The notes under the pieces were generated by a model. The model searched no databases and was not told the DNA's origin. It saw only the letters and a program-made list of their open reading frames with translations. 64,000 nt of DNA. It comes from Arthonia radiata. Lineage: Eukaryota > Ascomycota > Arthoniomycetes > Arthoniales > Arthoniaceae. Positions within the stretch are counted from its first letter, which is position 1, and each line of letters begins with the position of its first letter. Shown in pieces: positions 14,158 through 25,972 of the stretch. Where the stretch lies: assembly GCA_002989075.1 (NCBI GenBank), contig PSQN01000001.1:843760-907759 (forward strand), written 5' to 3'. The translations under genes were made by a program, and so were the position numbers.

Positions 14158-16297
14158 ATGGTGGGAGTCCCTGGGAAATCCAAAGGGTGTGTCACTTGCA
14201 GAAGACGCAAAATACGATGTGATGAAGGCAGACCGACGTGTGGTAATTGTCAAAAGTCGAGGCGGACATGCGAGGGCTAGTGCGTACAGGCCAATTGTGT
14301 CTTCCGTAGCACTGATACTGACAAGACCAAACAGCTTCCGCACCCAAAAGTTTGTGACGCACCATGGCGCACGTGCTATCGACCATGCAAGGAAGACTCC
14401 AGACTTGATTGACACATCTGAGAATAGCAGACAAGTAACACCGCTGTTCAGAACCTCACAGTCTCCAGAACACGACACAATCGTGCGTCAGCCTTTGAAA
14501 CGTGCAGACGCTTTCGACTTTGAGTACTTTCGTAGACTCATGAACTCTGTCGGACCGCTCGAGCCCGAAAACAGCTGGGAGGTGCAACGATGGCTACCGG
14601 AGACTCTGCGAGTGTCCCGTGAGGGTCATACAACTCGATTAGCCCTTAGAGCGCTGTGTGTATCGCGACTCGGGCGAGAAAAGGGATCTCAAACGCTCTG
14701 CGACCTCGGCCATGCGACCTATGGCAAGGCTTTATACTCTCTACAGAAGGACTTGTACTCATCAAAAGACTCCTCGTCAATTGAGACCATAACTGCGTGT
14801 CGAGTCATGGGAATCTACGAGGTATTCTATCTGGATCACATCGACTCGGAAATCGGTCAGCTAACGACAGTCAACAGCTCTTCGATTCGCCCGGCAACAG
14901 CATCGAGGCGTGGAGTGCTCACGTTCGAGGATTTGCTAGTGTCATTTCGAGATGCGACCCGAACAAGTTTCGCCCGCTTCTCGATCAAGGAGCATTGTTG
15001 GGCTGTCGGAGATCATGGGTGAGTACTACGAAATTCTATATTGATGGTGAATAGAATGCTCAGAGACTATACAGGTTGTTTTCTCTGTCGTTGGTCGCGT
15101 GGAGATGGAGATGAGTCACCTGGAGTGGCAACCGGCGGAAGACTGTCCTCGGTACATGGTGGAGATGTTGTCACATCATGGAATGAGGCTGGGCGCGTGC
15201 TTGCAAAGCTTAGATCACGCGATCGATGCTGCGAATTTTGCTGCCGTGCCCTCGATTGCTGATGCGAAAGAGGCCATTGGCAACATGCTGACACTGGAAG
15301 AGGATCTGATGAGGTGGTATCGAGACTACGCGGATAGTTTCGGGTGAGCATTGAGAAGACATACAACGACTAATGTGTGAAGTTTTGGCTAACTTCAGCA
15401 CCAGTCCCGAGTCTCCCTTGTACTGGGCTGATGCGGTTTTCGCGGATAAGAGTTTGTCAGACACAGCTGGCTACAGCTTTCGATCCAACGACGTTGGCCA
15501 TCAATTGCAATTATACTGGATCCTGCGGGTTGTGCTGAGCCTCAACCTTATTGACGTTTGCGAAAAGCTTGACAGCATTCGCAACTGGCAACAATACGAC
15601 CTCAACGGATTCTCGCTGGACGAAGCCTTTCCTGAGTGGTACAAGAACTGGCTTCGCAAGAAGCATACCGCCGAGGAACGCGTCGAGCTCGCCAATCACA
15701 TCTGCAGGGGTGCCGTCTACACAACGCAAGGAAATCTGGGCTTGGAGACAATGGATATTAACTTGTTTCCGATCTGTAAGTTCTGCGTCCACGAGACGAA
15801 TGAGAATCAAGCTGGTCTGATGAACGCACAGCCTTAGCTCTAGCAGAACTCAGCCAGCACGACCGCGACAAAACAGAGTACAAACGCGGCGTTAAGTGCT
15901 ACGCGCGCATCATGGAGCACCTGCAGGCCGCCAGGGACTGGACCGAAGGACGCGAGTATCTCATCGGCGACAACAGAGTAGAAACAGCAATCGGTGAGCC
16001 ACACGTTCTTTTCTGCCTTGCCCAGCACACCCACATCGCCGCGCAGCCCACGCGGCTCCTTCCACGGTCTAACGAAATACGCCAGCATCTCACGCGAACA
16101 TCCAAATGGTCGGCGATCAGATCAAAGCCTGGAACACCGCTCGGGTGGTGCCTCGATGGCAACTGCAATATCGCTCAAAGCAGTCTGTCTCAGCTATGTT
16201 GCACGGCGACGCCCCGTTTGACCAGCTTTGCATGAGGATACCGACCTCGACCATGACGTCGTCGGATGTCTGGATGCCGCCGCCGTGCTCGTGTTAG
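14158..16297 (+). CDS. Zn2Cys6 fungal transcription factor (589 residues)
   Basis: Seven exons: 14158-14279, 14335-14821, 14878-15018, 15075-15343, 15399-15775, 15832-15993, 16086-16297. All junctions are GT-AG and keep frame. The binuclear cluster is at the very N-terminus: Cys 11, 14, 21, 28, 31 and 38, in GCVTCRRRKIRCDEGRPTC. Behind it is a linker and then a helical effector region with the W-SAHVRG-A pattern seen in Fungal_trans_2-type proteins (SIEAWSAHVRGFASVISRCD). It should bind CGG half-sites as a dimer; the target is unknown. It is convergent with an SDR gene whose stop lies 450 bp downstream. A competing last exon exists: joining TC (near 16253) to 16311 would give a C-terminus containing SPPKKRVMSP and ending at 16499, but its donor (GTCGGA) is poor. 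The first ATG with the cluster is used; the open frame from 13898 upstream lies in another frame. Confidence 0.85.
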
Positions 16298-16745
16298 CGC
16301 TGTTCGCTGTGCAAGAAAGATCCTCTGCGAGCCTTGTCCTATTGAGGAGACTCTAAGCGGTTGGAAACGCAGCCTCGATCAGCAGCGAGGGACCAGTCCA
16401 GCGCCGGTTGAAACACGACCACGCCTGTCAACACTCGACTTGGACGGCTCTTCACCGCCCAAGAAAAGGGTAATGTCTCCCAGTGCCCGGAGATTCTAGG
16501 GGTTCTGTCATCGACAACATTGGGCCGTCACCATGATAACCTCACCCGAAATGCCCTCCGAGCCAGATCTCCCTTCCACAACGTGACTCTTCAATCTATC
16601 CATGTCCTCGGCGGTTGAAAAAAACCCTGCAGCCGGTCTGTGTGAGCATACAACGATCATGATATCATTTCACTGGCACTATCCCATCTATCACTGTTCG
16701 TTGCACAACAAGGCCACAAAATGGTGTCAGATCCTCTTACAACAA
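16298..16745. other. Intergenic between convergent regulator and SDR genes
   Basis: 448 bp. The plus strand holds an open block, 16311-16499, with coding-like composition that could be an alternative last exon of the upstream regulator. Otherwise it is 3' UTR for both genes. Confidence 0.35.
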
Positions 16746-17822
16746 CTACTCCGATTGAGGCCCATACGAATGCGGCCACCCGACAACCCCCAGCGTAAGC
16801 ATTGCCGACCCCTCAATCTCCCTCGCCGGCCCCTTCAACTCCTCCACATCCCAATTCGCCCACGCAAACCTCCCATTCAAGAACCCCGCCTCCTCACTAC
16901 ACAACCAGACCGCAAAGTCGCCAGGAAGTTTCACTATCACCAAAGTCAGCGCCACAATTCTACCAGCAAGACCATCTCAGAAATCGTAGCTTACAATCAT
17001 CCTTCGGCAGTTCCAACGCCGCGACGCCCGTCTTCACCGTCATATCCGTGACCAAAATCCCTGGCTGAAATGACGCGACGAACCAGCTCGGGTTCTCGGA
17101 TTTGATGAAATTCACCATCGTCCATTGCGCGACCTTGGAGCTGCAGTAGGCGGAATAGCCGGGTTGGAAGTCCACGGGCCAAATGGCGCAGGCGCTTGAG
17201 ACGCTGAGGAGCGTGGGGCGTGTGGGGTTTGCCGTGGCGTGGAAGGCGTGCGCGGTGAGCATTGAGCCTTTTACGTTGGTCTTGCGCTGTCAGTCGATTT
17301 GCTAGTATGCTGGCACAGATGGAGGGAAAGTGAGAGGGTGCAATGGGGATGTCACGGCGCACCTCGAACGTCTGCCACCAGTCCATCGTGTCGCTTTCGT
17401 GGAGCGGAACAAGCTTTGCGGAGAAACCGGCGTTCAGGACGAGTACGTCCCACGCCCCGATGGAAGCGGCGGCAGAGCGCAGGCCACCCTCGTCGGTCAC
17501 GCTTGTGACGTGCACGGAAGTCCTGGCTTTGGCGCCAATTTGGGAGGCGGTTTCCTGTAGGGTGGCTGCTGTCCGGCCGATGAGGGCGATGTGTTGAGCG
17601 TTCGCTTGCGCGAAGGAGAGCGCAATGGCTCGACCGATGCCACCACCCTGGCAGTGGCTGTTAGAGAAGGCTTCAAGGTGCGTGGAGGGGACTATGTCGT
17701 CTTACGGCGCCCGTGACGACTACTGTCTTGCCCTCGAGAGACAGTCGTGGGCTTGATGCTTCAATGGCTGGATACGAAGTATTATGCCATGTTGGCGTCA
17801 TGGAGGGGAAAGGAGGCTTCAT
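16746..17822 (-). CDS. Classical short-chain dehydrogenase/reductase (291 residues)
   Basis: Four exons on the minus strand: 17706-17822, 17363-17647, 16995-17280, 16746-16933; each intron is GT-AG and frame closes exactly. Splicing of exons 1 and 2 creates the cofactor motif TGAGGGIG (37-44). NAG is at about 111-113, catalytic Ser at about 162, and the catalytic YCSSK (Tyr179, Lys183) follows GYSA. These are the marks of a classical NAD(P)(H)-dependent Rossmann oxidoreductase. The segment after Lys (SFQPGILVTDMT) has the P-G turn that follows the catalytic strand. Substrate unknown. The C-terminus contains GFLNGRFAWANWDVEEL, typical for fungal SDRs. Convergent with the Zn2Cys6 regulator at 14158; a regulatory link is possible but not shown. 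Confidence 0.85.
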
Positions 17823-18796
17823 GTTGGAATGAGACGGTGAAGGTGCAATAACAGTCGTTGAGACACGGCTTTTGGGGGAATAAGTATTTGAGTTTGTTCT
17901 TGCAGTTATGCGCAGAACATAGATGGATCGGATAATAAAGAACAATACATTCAGCATTAAGCGACCTTGCCAGTCTTTATACAGTCGCCTCGCATCTGTA
18001 GCCCCGCGCTGACACGCCTCGCAACACGGACCAGGGTCTTGGGTGTTATTGTTTGAGCGTAGGACGTCTTAAGGGTTACTGGCCTAGGTCTACTGCAGCT
18101 CGTAATCTACTAAGGGCGTCTCAGCTTCGCAAGATATTCCTATGTTGGTAAAGATAGGGAAGGACGGATGTCCATAACATCAACCACACGTCGATATGAC
18201 AAGGCGATCTACGTCTTTCACTCAACGAGGCAATTGAATGGGGACTATCACGTGAGATATAGCATTGTTTGGGTGGCGGTAGTCAGGCTTGAGGCGACTG
18301 CATATTGCAGAAGAGAGTACGTGAGTGCTCGAGTTGCCAAGCACGCCAAGTCCCATCTCATCCTTGCTTCTAATCCTAACCAATCCTGGCTTAGCTCTCG
18401 ACCCATCCAGCCCTACGAGGGCGAGCAAGAACATTTCAGAAAGTGAGTATCTGATCCGCAACAGCACTTGCAACTCGACGCTCGTGCTCCTTCTCCTTCA
18501 TTCAATTGTCTTCACCTTGTGATACCCGCGCGACTTCCTCCTCAGTCGTTTGTCAACCGTCGCATCGTTGCCTCGGTACGTTTCCACCAAAAACACCCAC
18601 CGCTCCTTCCTCTTCAATGCTCTCGATTCGTCCACGACGGTTGCTAGAGGCACAGACCGATCAACAATCAATACGCGTGCGCGCCCTGCAAGCTTCGAGC
18701 TCTTGCTAACAATCGTTTCAGCTTCTCTCTCCCTACAAAAACGATCACTCTACGGCCGCCAAACTGGCTTCGCAAGTCAACAACTCCTACGCCCAC
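17823..18796. other. Divergent 5' region between the SDR and the DUF2433 gene
   Basis: 974 bp. On the plus side a donor (GTACGT at 18578) and an acceptor (GTTTCAG ending 18719, after a GCTAAC branch) outline a probable 5'-leader intron of the DUF2433 gene. The leader after it stays open without an ATG until 18797. No other gene seen. Confidence 0.4.
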
Positions 18797-21173
18797 ATGG
18801 CCGCTGTACGTGCCTCGACTCAAACTCTCAGACCACTTTCTACATTCTTGAAGTTGCAATGCGCTGACTGGTTCTAGCAACCCAGCCAGAACCGTCCCTT
18901 CAGTGGCAACGGCTATCTCCCCAACGGTGCTGGCCCAGCTGGGCCTGTTCCCGGTGCCGTCCCTTTGCAACCAAATCTTGGTCGTGTAATTCAGACAGGT
19001 CCCACACGCGTGCTATGTGTTGCGGACGTGCGAGGTATGATCAAGAGAATGTAAGGAAACACATATCATAGTATTAACGCCATGTCACAGGTCACCTCAA
19101 GTCCTTGAACGACTTGGCAGCGCAGGCTAAAGCTGACTACATCCTCCATACTGGCGACTTTGGATTCTACGATGACAAGTCACTGGAGCGCATTGCTGAA
19201 AAGTAAGAGTTTCAGGCGTAGATGCTGGCATCCTGGAGGCTAATGGATCGCACAGGACCTTGAAGCACGTCGCTCAATATTCGCCCCTCATCTCCGAAGA
19301 AGTTCGCCGCATTGTCGTCACATCTCCGCCAAATTCTTCCATCAAACAGCGTGTTCAGCCTGGCTCCCTCCCCTTATCCGAACTACCTCAATTCCTTACT
19401 GGCGAGGCCAGGTTTAATGTGCCTGTGTACACCGTCTGGGGGGCTTGTGAAGATGTGCAGGTGCTGGAGAAGCTGCGGTCTGGAGAATACAAGATTCCAA
19501 ATCTCCATGTCATTGATGAAGCACACTCAAGACTGCTTGATGTCGGTGGTGTGAAGCTTCGTCTGTTGGGTCTTGGTGGCGCCGTTGTCATGCACAAGCT
19601 CTTCGACAATGGCGAAGGCCGAACGACCATCGCTGGCGGACAAGGCACGATGTGGACCACCTTGTTGCAGATGGGAGAATTGATCGACACAGCCAATCGC
19701 ACATACGACCCAAGCGAAACGCGAGTGTTTGTGACACATGCCTCCCCCGCGCGAGAGGGTCTGCTCAACCAGCTTGCTGTCACCCTCAAAGTGGATTTCT
19801 CTATCTCTGCAGGTCTCCATTTCCGCTACGGCAGCTCTTACAATGAGTTCAGCGTCAACCCCAGCCTCGATCATTACCGTGGCAAACTTGCTGCATCCAA
19901 GTCCTCCTTCAACGACATTTGGGAAACCGTCAAATCAGAGGTAGAGCCGGTCGTTGCAGAGAACGAGGCGCAGTCGCGCTTGTTGCAGAATGCGCTCTAC
20001 TTTGTCGACAAGATGCCTCAAAATGCCACCAGCAACGGGCCATTCGGTGGCCAAGGCGGGCCTGCGACAGGTCAAGTCGACGAATCAGCGTTCAAAAATA
20101 TGTGGAACTTCAACTTGGCAGACGCTGCCTTCGGCTGGCTCGTACTTGAAGTTGAAGCCGGTCGCATTGGCACCGAGATGAAGGCACAGGGCTTCAACTT
20201 CTCACACCGCGGCACGAAGGCTCCGGCCCCACCGATCGACCAACAAAAGCAGGGCATGGGGCCCAATCCACCTCCTGCACAAGCTCCTGTACAGATTCCA
20301 CAAGGTCAGGCTCGTCCGACTCCACCAGCTGCTCCATCTGCACAGCAGCCACTTCAGAATCGACAGAATCAACCACCACCTCCTGCACAGCAACCTGCTC
20401 GTGCTCAATCTCAGCAACCTGCACATCAACCTGCTCGCGCTCAATCAGAACAGCCAACCCCACAGCCGCCTCAGCAACAACAGCAGCAGCAGCCCAAGCC
20501 TCCGTCGGCAGCCACACAACCGCCTGGTCAGACTCCTTCGCCCGCTACCAACCAAAATGCTAAGCCGACCACCAATGTTCCTGCACCTACCAACGGCGTG
20601 ACCGACAAACCCGCCGAAGGCCCCAAGACTAACGGTGCTGGGGACGACTCGTCCAAGGAGGCACCATCCCCTGCGCCTGCCGAGCGCAAACCATCGCAAG
20701 CTCTCTTCTGCCAGAACATCTCAAACGAGGACGACCTAAAGAACCTCTTCTCCGAATCTGACCGCAGCAAGATCACTCGTGTCGACAACAAAACGAACTA
20801 CATGATCGCGCACTTCGCGTCTCCAGATGAGATGCAGAAGGTCTATGATGCCCTCGACGGCGACCTGAAGAAGCCCAGCCAGAAGGGTCGGCCCAGCATC
20901 AAAGTCTTCGAAAACCGCGGCCGTGGCGGCTTTCAGAACTTCGGCAATCGACAGGCTAGTGGCCAGCAGGGCGGCGGCTACCGCAGCGCTAGCGACTCCG
21001 AGGGCGGTCGCGGTCGGGGTGGCTTCCGCGGCGGACGTGGTACTCGTGGCGGACCCGCTCGTGGAGGCCGCGGGGGACGAGGTGGCTTCGGCAATAAGGA
21101 GGGCGGCGCTGCACCAGCTCCTTCTGGTGGGAACGCAGGCGGCCCGCCGAGCGGAGGCGCAGCGGTCGTTTAG
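18797..21173 (+). CDS. DUF2433 phosphoesterase-fold protein with RRM-like segment and RGG tail
   Basis: Four exons: 18797-18805 (only MAA), 18878-19034, 19091-19202, 19256-21173; frame closes to 731 residues. Residues about 45-330 match the fungal DUF2433 family, which has the look of a calcineurin-like metallophosphoesterase: VLCVADVRGHLKSL, ILHTGDFGFYDD and VWGACEDVQVL sit where D-x-H, GDxxD and GN-H/E-D motifs would. Some ligand positions differ from active enzymes (GACED for GNHD), so activity is uncertain. Next is a Pro/Gln-rich linker (about 340-560). A segment beginning ALFCQNISNEDDLKNLFSES and ending RPSIKVFE looks like a degenerate RRM. The tail has many RGG/RGR repeats, a common RNA-binding and condensate signal. 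The tiny first exon is supported by a GTACGT donor and CTAG acceptor. RNA-linked function is inference. Confidence 0.85.
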
Positions 21174-22393
21174 TAGATGTCTCGCGAGCGTATCAGCGCC
21201 GGCGTGTGCCGCCGGGATCGAGGTCCCTGGCGTAGAGTCTCTTCGAGAGTGTTGCTGAGAGGCGTTGCGTGGTAAGGTACCATTCTGCAACAAGGGCAAG
21301 CTCTGTCTGCCAACGCAGCGGCAGCAAAGCACGGCATGTTATCGAAGGTGGAGTGTTTGTTTGAACAGCGAGTGGGTAGCGTTAGATTCTGTTAGCATAT
21401 TCCGGGGTGTGGAGCGACCATGAGCGAGAGACGGTATGAGTCTTTGAGGGCCAGACTGTGGTCTCGACCCTAGCGACGTGGTTCTGCTCACACCTGTTGT
21501 CCTGAGTCCAGACTCGTGGTTCTCACAACGGCACTGTGGTCCCGAGGAGAGCCGTGGCAATGGGGGAGACTGTACTGTATTATACATAATGTTGAATCGT
21601 GCGCATCAGAATAGGTTCTGTCTACGCGTATATATTGCCGGTTGATGCTGCGGCGATGACGCATTTGCCGTCTAAGGCAGGTAAGTAAGTTGCTGACCTC
21701 ATAAGCGGCATCGACGGGAAGGGTCGTCTCTGTACATTCCCTTTTCACTGTACTGTACATTATATCATATATCATAGTATATCCACCTCAAGCGCCCTCG
21801 CTCCAGCGGACTCATCCCAACCCCTGGTCCCCTTGAACTACCAAGCCCATCTGTCAAGTAAACAACGTTGCTACTCTTCATCCTTATCGACAGCGTCCCT
21901 TCTGTCTGAGGAGAAGACCGGTTGGACAGCGTCCTCGTTGCGAGGAACTAGGGCTCCGTACGTTGATTGCAGCGTGGGTTGTTCTGAGCTGATGGGTATG
22001 GGTTGAGAGGCGAGTGGAGAGATTCTCGTTTGGCGCGGTATCGGACGGTGTGGTATAGGACGGTGTGGTATAGGACGGTGTGGTATAGGACGACGCGGTA
22101 TCGGACGACGCAGGCCGTGCTACTGGATCAATCGAACTCGACCACCAGGTGTCTGCAGCGCTCGACGGTCCTGCGCAGCGGAGAGCGTCCCCCTCAGCTG
22201 CGCGACTGTGGATGTGTACTGAGCTGAGACGCAATCGGGATGAGAGGGGGGACGGTGCCGTGCCTGCTCCTGCCGAAGCTGCAGATACTCCACCACGTGC
22301 TCCAACCACCCTTACACAACGGCTGACAGTCTCTCCCGCCCCATAATCTCTCGTCCTGCCATCCATCTTCCCACACAAAACCCCACCAGAAGT
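21174..22393. other. Intergenic between convergent DUF2433 and Zn2Cys6 genes
   Basis: About 1.2 kb. It holds the 3' UTRs and a 15-bp minisatellite at 22032-22106. A minus-strand frame across the minisatellite would encode SYTTP repeats, but it lacks an ATG-supported start and any recognisable domain, so I do not call it. Confidence 0.4.
22032..22106. repeat. 15-bp minisatellite, five copies
   Basis: Five tandem units of 15 bp: GGCGCGGTATCGGAC, three identical GGTGTGGTATAGGAC units, then GACGCGGTATCGGAC. The three central copies are perfect; the outer two share GCGGTATCGGAC. Being a multiple of three, the array stays open in all frames it enters. Confidence 0.9.
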
Positions 22394-25116
22394 CTACACA
22401 ACCCCCTCATCCAAAAACCTCGGCCACCGCTCTTTCAGCTCCGCCGCCCACACCACTGTGTCCCACCACACATTGTTCACGTCTTCACCGCGTTCTTGCC
22501 GTTTGTTGCGCACGTCATGTAATGCGTCGATGATCCAGCGTTTCCAGCCGCGCGTTAGCCAGCTGGAGTATTTGAGGAGGAGGGCCCAGAGTGCGAGGCA
22601 GGAGAGGGCGGGGGGGTGGTGGTCTCTTTGGGGTTGTTAGTGTTGTGGTGGGGAGAGGGGTCGGTGAGGAGGGCGAGGAGAAGGGTGGAGAGGAGGGCGG
22701 AGTGTGGGGCAGAGAAGTGATTTTTGGGGGTTGAGGAGGGGGAGAGAGTGTGAGAAGGAGGGAAGAGAGTGGAAAGGGAAGGGGTGTGGAAAGGGTGTAT
22801 GAGGGGGTTGTTTTGAGGATGTGAGAAGAGGGTGGGGTGGAAGGGTGTGGGAGGGAAGACGGCAACGAGAGGGAAGACATAGACGTACCGCAAGAGCCGC
22901 ATGAACGCAGGCGTGAGAATAGCGGGCCACGCGAGGAGAATACCGCGGTTGATGTCCTCGTCCGGTTCGAGTTCTTTTTTGACGACGAGGTAGAGGTGTT
23001 GGTAGGCGAGCATGCAGGGGGTCTGGATGCGTTGAAGTTAGTGGGTGATCTTGCACAGCGTTCTGGCGCGCTGGTAGAGTGTCCGGACAGGCTCTGCACA
23101 GCTTCACTCTTGTTGCTCTATAGCTGGTGGCCCGAAAAGATCAACCATACCTTTACGTCCTCATCCTGGATGCTTTCGTTCATACTCTTACCAACAAGCC
23201 TTGTCCTTGCTAACAGCTGCCGCCTCAGCTCATCGCGCTCCGGCTCGTCCGATTCCTCAGAGACAGTCGTGGGCGTGTGCCCGAAGATCTCTTCGAAGTC
23301 TGGCGACACCAGCACGTCTTCGCTGAAGAGTTTGACGTCTGTCACGGGGGCCATGGGACCTTTTTGGATCGTGGCCCAGACTTTGCGGTAGACTTCGGCC
23401 GTGCCTCGGATGAGTTCGAAGTTGTGCAAGAGTTGCCCGAGGGGGTCCTATTGGGTTTCTTGTCAGTTGGATGGAGGGTGTGAAGGGGCTTGGACTGGCG
23501 AAGTAAATTGAAGGAGGGTATAGTTCAGATCTTTGGGCGCAATTCGCTCATGAAGGTAGGAATAGCCTGTATGCCAGCGCTAGATTGACAAGCGAGAAGC
23601 AAATCCATATGAGTTTACCCAGTCTGCAAACATTGGAAGGGAAAATGAACATGTATTGGAAGGGTCAAGTGCTCAGAACGTACCTCTAGGGGCTCGCCCG
23701 GATCTTGCAGGCCGAGACGAACGGATGTGAAGTACTGCAAGGACGGCATGGCAAGCGCATACATAGCAACCAGCGCCGTGTACGCAGCGATGGCACTACA
23801 TGACTCGGTATCGTCCAGGGAGATTGTGTCGACGAGGTGATTGAGGTTAGGGAGGCCGGCGTTCATGGATGTGAGCGCTAGCTGAACTAATTCCGATGTT
23901 CGATGGGGGTCGGGCGCGTAGTCAGAGGCCTCGTGCATGGCGCTGATGGCAATCACTCCTCGCATGAGCCACTCTCGGGTGTAGGCGAGCTTGGGGACGT
24001 GGACTCGCCAGACATCGTAGGTGTTTGTGCGGGCGATGGTCTCGTAGGTGGTGACTGTGAAGTTGTGGAGGAGCTCGAGGTCCAGTAGTGTAAATGAAAA
24101 TGGCGTCTGGAAAGTATTATAATTAGCATTTTCCTCTTGGGGCTTGCGAAGCGTGTACACTGGGATTGCTTGAGGGTGGGATTGCAGGCACGTCTCATTG
24201 CCTCTCTTCTCAAAGTCGATCAGTGACAGGCCACTGTTGTTAGGTGTCTGACGAGCATGCTAGGCGTGCTGACAAAACCCTCACGACTGATTTGTCAAGC
24301 CACACGCCTTTGTATGAACGGCATCGGCAGTTCCCACCTCTTGCAATAATACATCAAATACCCAATCAGGACAACCATGCGACCGCAGTATGCTCAGCTG
24401 ACCTGCATATCATGCCCCCCATACAAGCCCCGCAAGGGAATGCAAATCCCAGGTCAGGGTCAAGACTCACCTGTGATGTACTAGAAATGTGAAATGCGTT
24501 CGCTTCAGGTGGTGTGGCTACCGTGGCGGGATGGTTCGAGGCTTCAACACTCGACACTGCATCCGCAAGGACACTCAGCGAGTTACCGCCCTGATGCCGT
24601 CTACCGGTTGCACCTATCCATCTTAGCATAGTACCAGCTTAACCTCAAGGGGCGGTCGACCCAGGAAGAAATCAGTTATCGACCGCTAGCCAGTCATTAG
24701 GCCTTCAGGGCATGGCAGAGGGCTGGGGTGCTGGTCCTACTTACTGTTCGAGTCTCCATTCACGGGTGAACTCGCTGCAGAGGTCTTACGTGTTCGCGTC
24801 GCAACAGTAGCGTATTCATGCTCATTGCTGCCTGTGATGTACATGCACCCCATCTTGTACTTTGCACAATTGGCGCATGTTGGCTTGGCTTCGTCACACT
24901 AGATACACGAGGAATATCAGCGATCATCAGCCCTAAGTCGGAGACTCGACAGCCTCAAAGTGAACCTATTTAGTTTTGTATGTGAGGCCATGCAAGGACA
25001 TTTGAGATTCCGAGAATATGCATGGACAGAGAAAGTGTAAGAGAAGTTACCTTGACGCGCCTACGCTTGCAGTTGGTACAGCCCCCGCGGCTCTTTTTGG
25101 AGCCAAGCTTGGGCAT
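22394..25116 (-). CDS. Zn2Cys6 fungal transcription factor (529 residues)
   Basis: Seven minus-strand exons: 25051-25116, 24745-24898, 24471-24613, 23684-24247, 23151-23447, 22889-23022, 22394-22625. Frame closes exactly. The cluster is split by intron 1: GGCTNCKRRRVK then CDEAKPTCANCAKYKMGC (Cys 13, 16, 23, 30, 33, 40). The effector part begins FSFTLLDLELLHNFTV, the usual opening of the Fungal_trans_2/Upc2-like region, and ends KYSSWLTRGWKRWIIDAL and RWPRFLDEGVV. Exons 1-5 and 7 are well supported; the exon 3/4 junction (223-nt intron) and the exon 5/6 junction (128 nt) are my best choices. Intron 6 is 263 nt and almost pure pyrimidine on the sense strand. The gene is divergent from an RTA1-family membrane protein, 856 bp away. 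Target genes unknown. Confidence 0.8.
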
Positions 25117-25972
25117 TGGGATGCAGTGAGCCGCTGGAAAGGCTGCAATCCATGCAATAGCTCTGTGTAGCGCGGCTGTGACAATAGCTGACGAAGGGCA
25201 ACGAGAATGAGACCACGAGAACGAGTCCGACTTGAGGGACAGGAAATGCTTGGCATTCGGCTCCTGGCGCTAAGGCTTATTCCGTACTAATCAATGTAAG
25301 ATGTGTACAGAAACAAGTAGGTGCAGTACCCTTCCTTACTCTCGCGCTCGTACTCGAGAATTCGATCTGGAAGTCGAATCGCTTTAAAATGTGATATTCC
25401 TGTTGCTCAAGGTGTAGGAATAATCACTGTGTTGATCCTCAAATTCTGTTGGTGTTGCGTTCTGTACAAAACTTACGGTCAGCCGCATACCCTATTCTGC
25501 TCTTCTCAGATCGAGCTGAACTTGTGACAAATCTTGCCATGAGCCTAACTCTTGCGTCTCACCATTTGCTGAAAACATACCGTCAATAGAGTAAATGCAG
25601 TGAGATACAGCGCCTCTCGATGACAATTTGTAAAATGGCACGTCAGCTCGAAGATCAAGAGGAAATGTCAGCCCAAATTAGGTCTAGCATGCATGACCTC
25701 TCTCGGAACGAAACCGAAATAAGTAGCGCACTGCCTTCCAGTAGCCGCATTTTAGCAGATTGTTGTGAGGCAGCCGAATTCTGCTAACAGGAGCACGAGA
25801 ACGAGGAGTGTAAGATATAAGGATAGTGGAATTTCTTCTAGAAAATGGAGGAAGCACGTAGTCTCAGCATTCAGCGTTGCCAGTTGAGCAATTTCACATT
25901 CAGTAGACTGGCGTTCACTCGTATCCGACATCATACACTTTCTCTCTCCATACGCGTACTTCCTAGCCGGAT
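25117..25972. promoter_or_regulatory. Divergent region between Zn2Cys6 regulator and RTA1-family gene
   Basis: 856 bp with no gene. It contains CGG-N7-CCG at 25704-25716, the inverted CGG arrangement used by Zn2Cys6 dimers, and CCGG at the RTA1 leader. With free spacer length such pairs occur by chance every few hundred bases, so this is only a candidate. Confidence 0.35.
25704..25716. promoter_or_regulatory. CGG-N7-CCG inverted repeat, candidate Zn2Cys6 site
   Basis: The sequence CGGAACGAAACCG lies between a Zn2Cys6 regulator and an RTA1 gene, 256 bp upstream of the RTA1 start. Inverted CGG triplets are the classic target type of Zn2Cys6 dimers; whether this regulator uses a 7-bp spacer is unknown. 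Confidence 0.2.

Noticed and set aside
14158-17822. A secondary-metabolite cluster built on the regulator and the SDR
   Set aside because: No polyketide synthase, peptide synthetase, terpene cyclase or P450 is present in the window.
22515-23107. Minus-strand Pro/Ser/His-rich frames
   Set aside because: They read through the pyrimidine-rich intron 6 of the Zn2Cys6 gene and disagree with the spliced frame on both sides.
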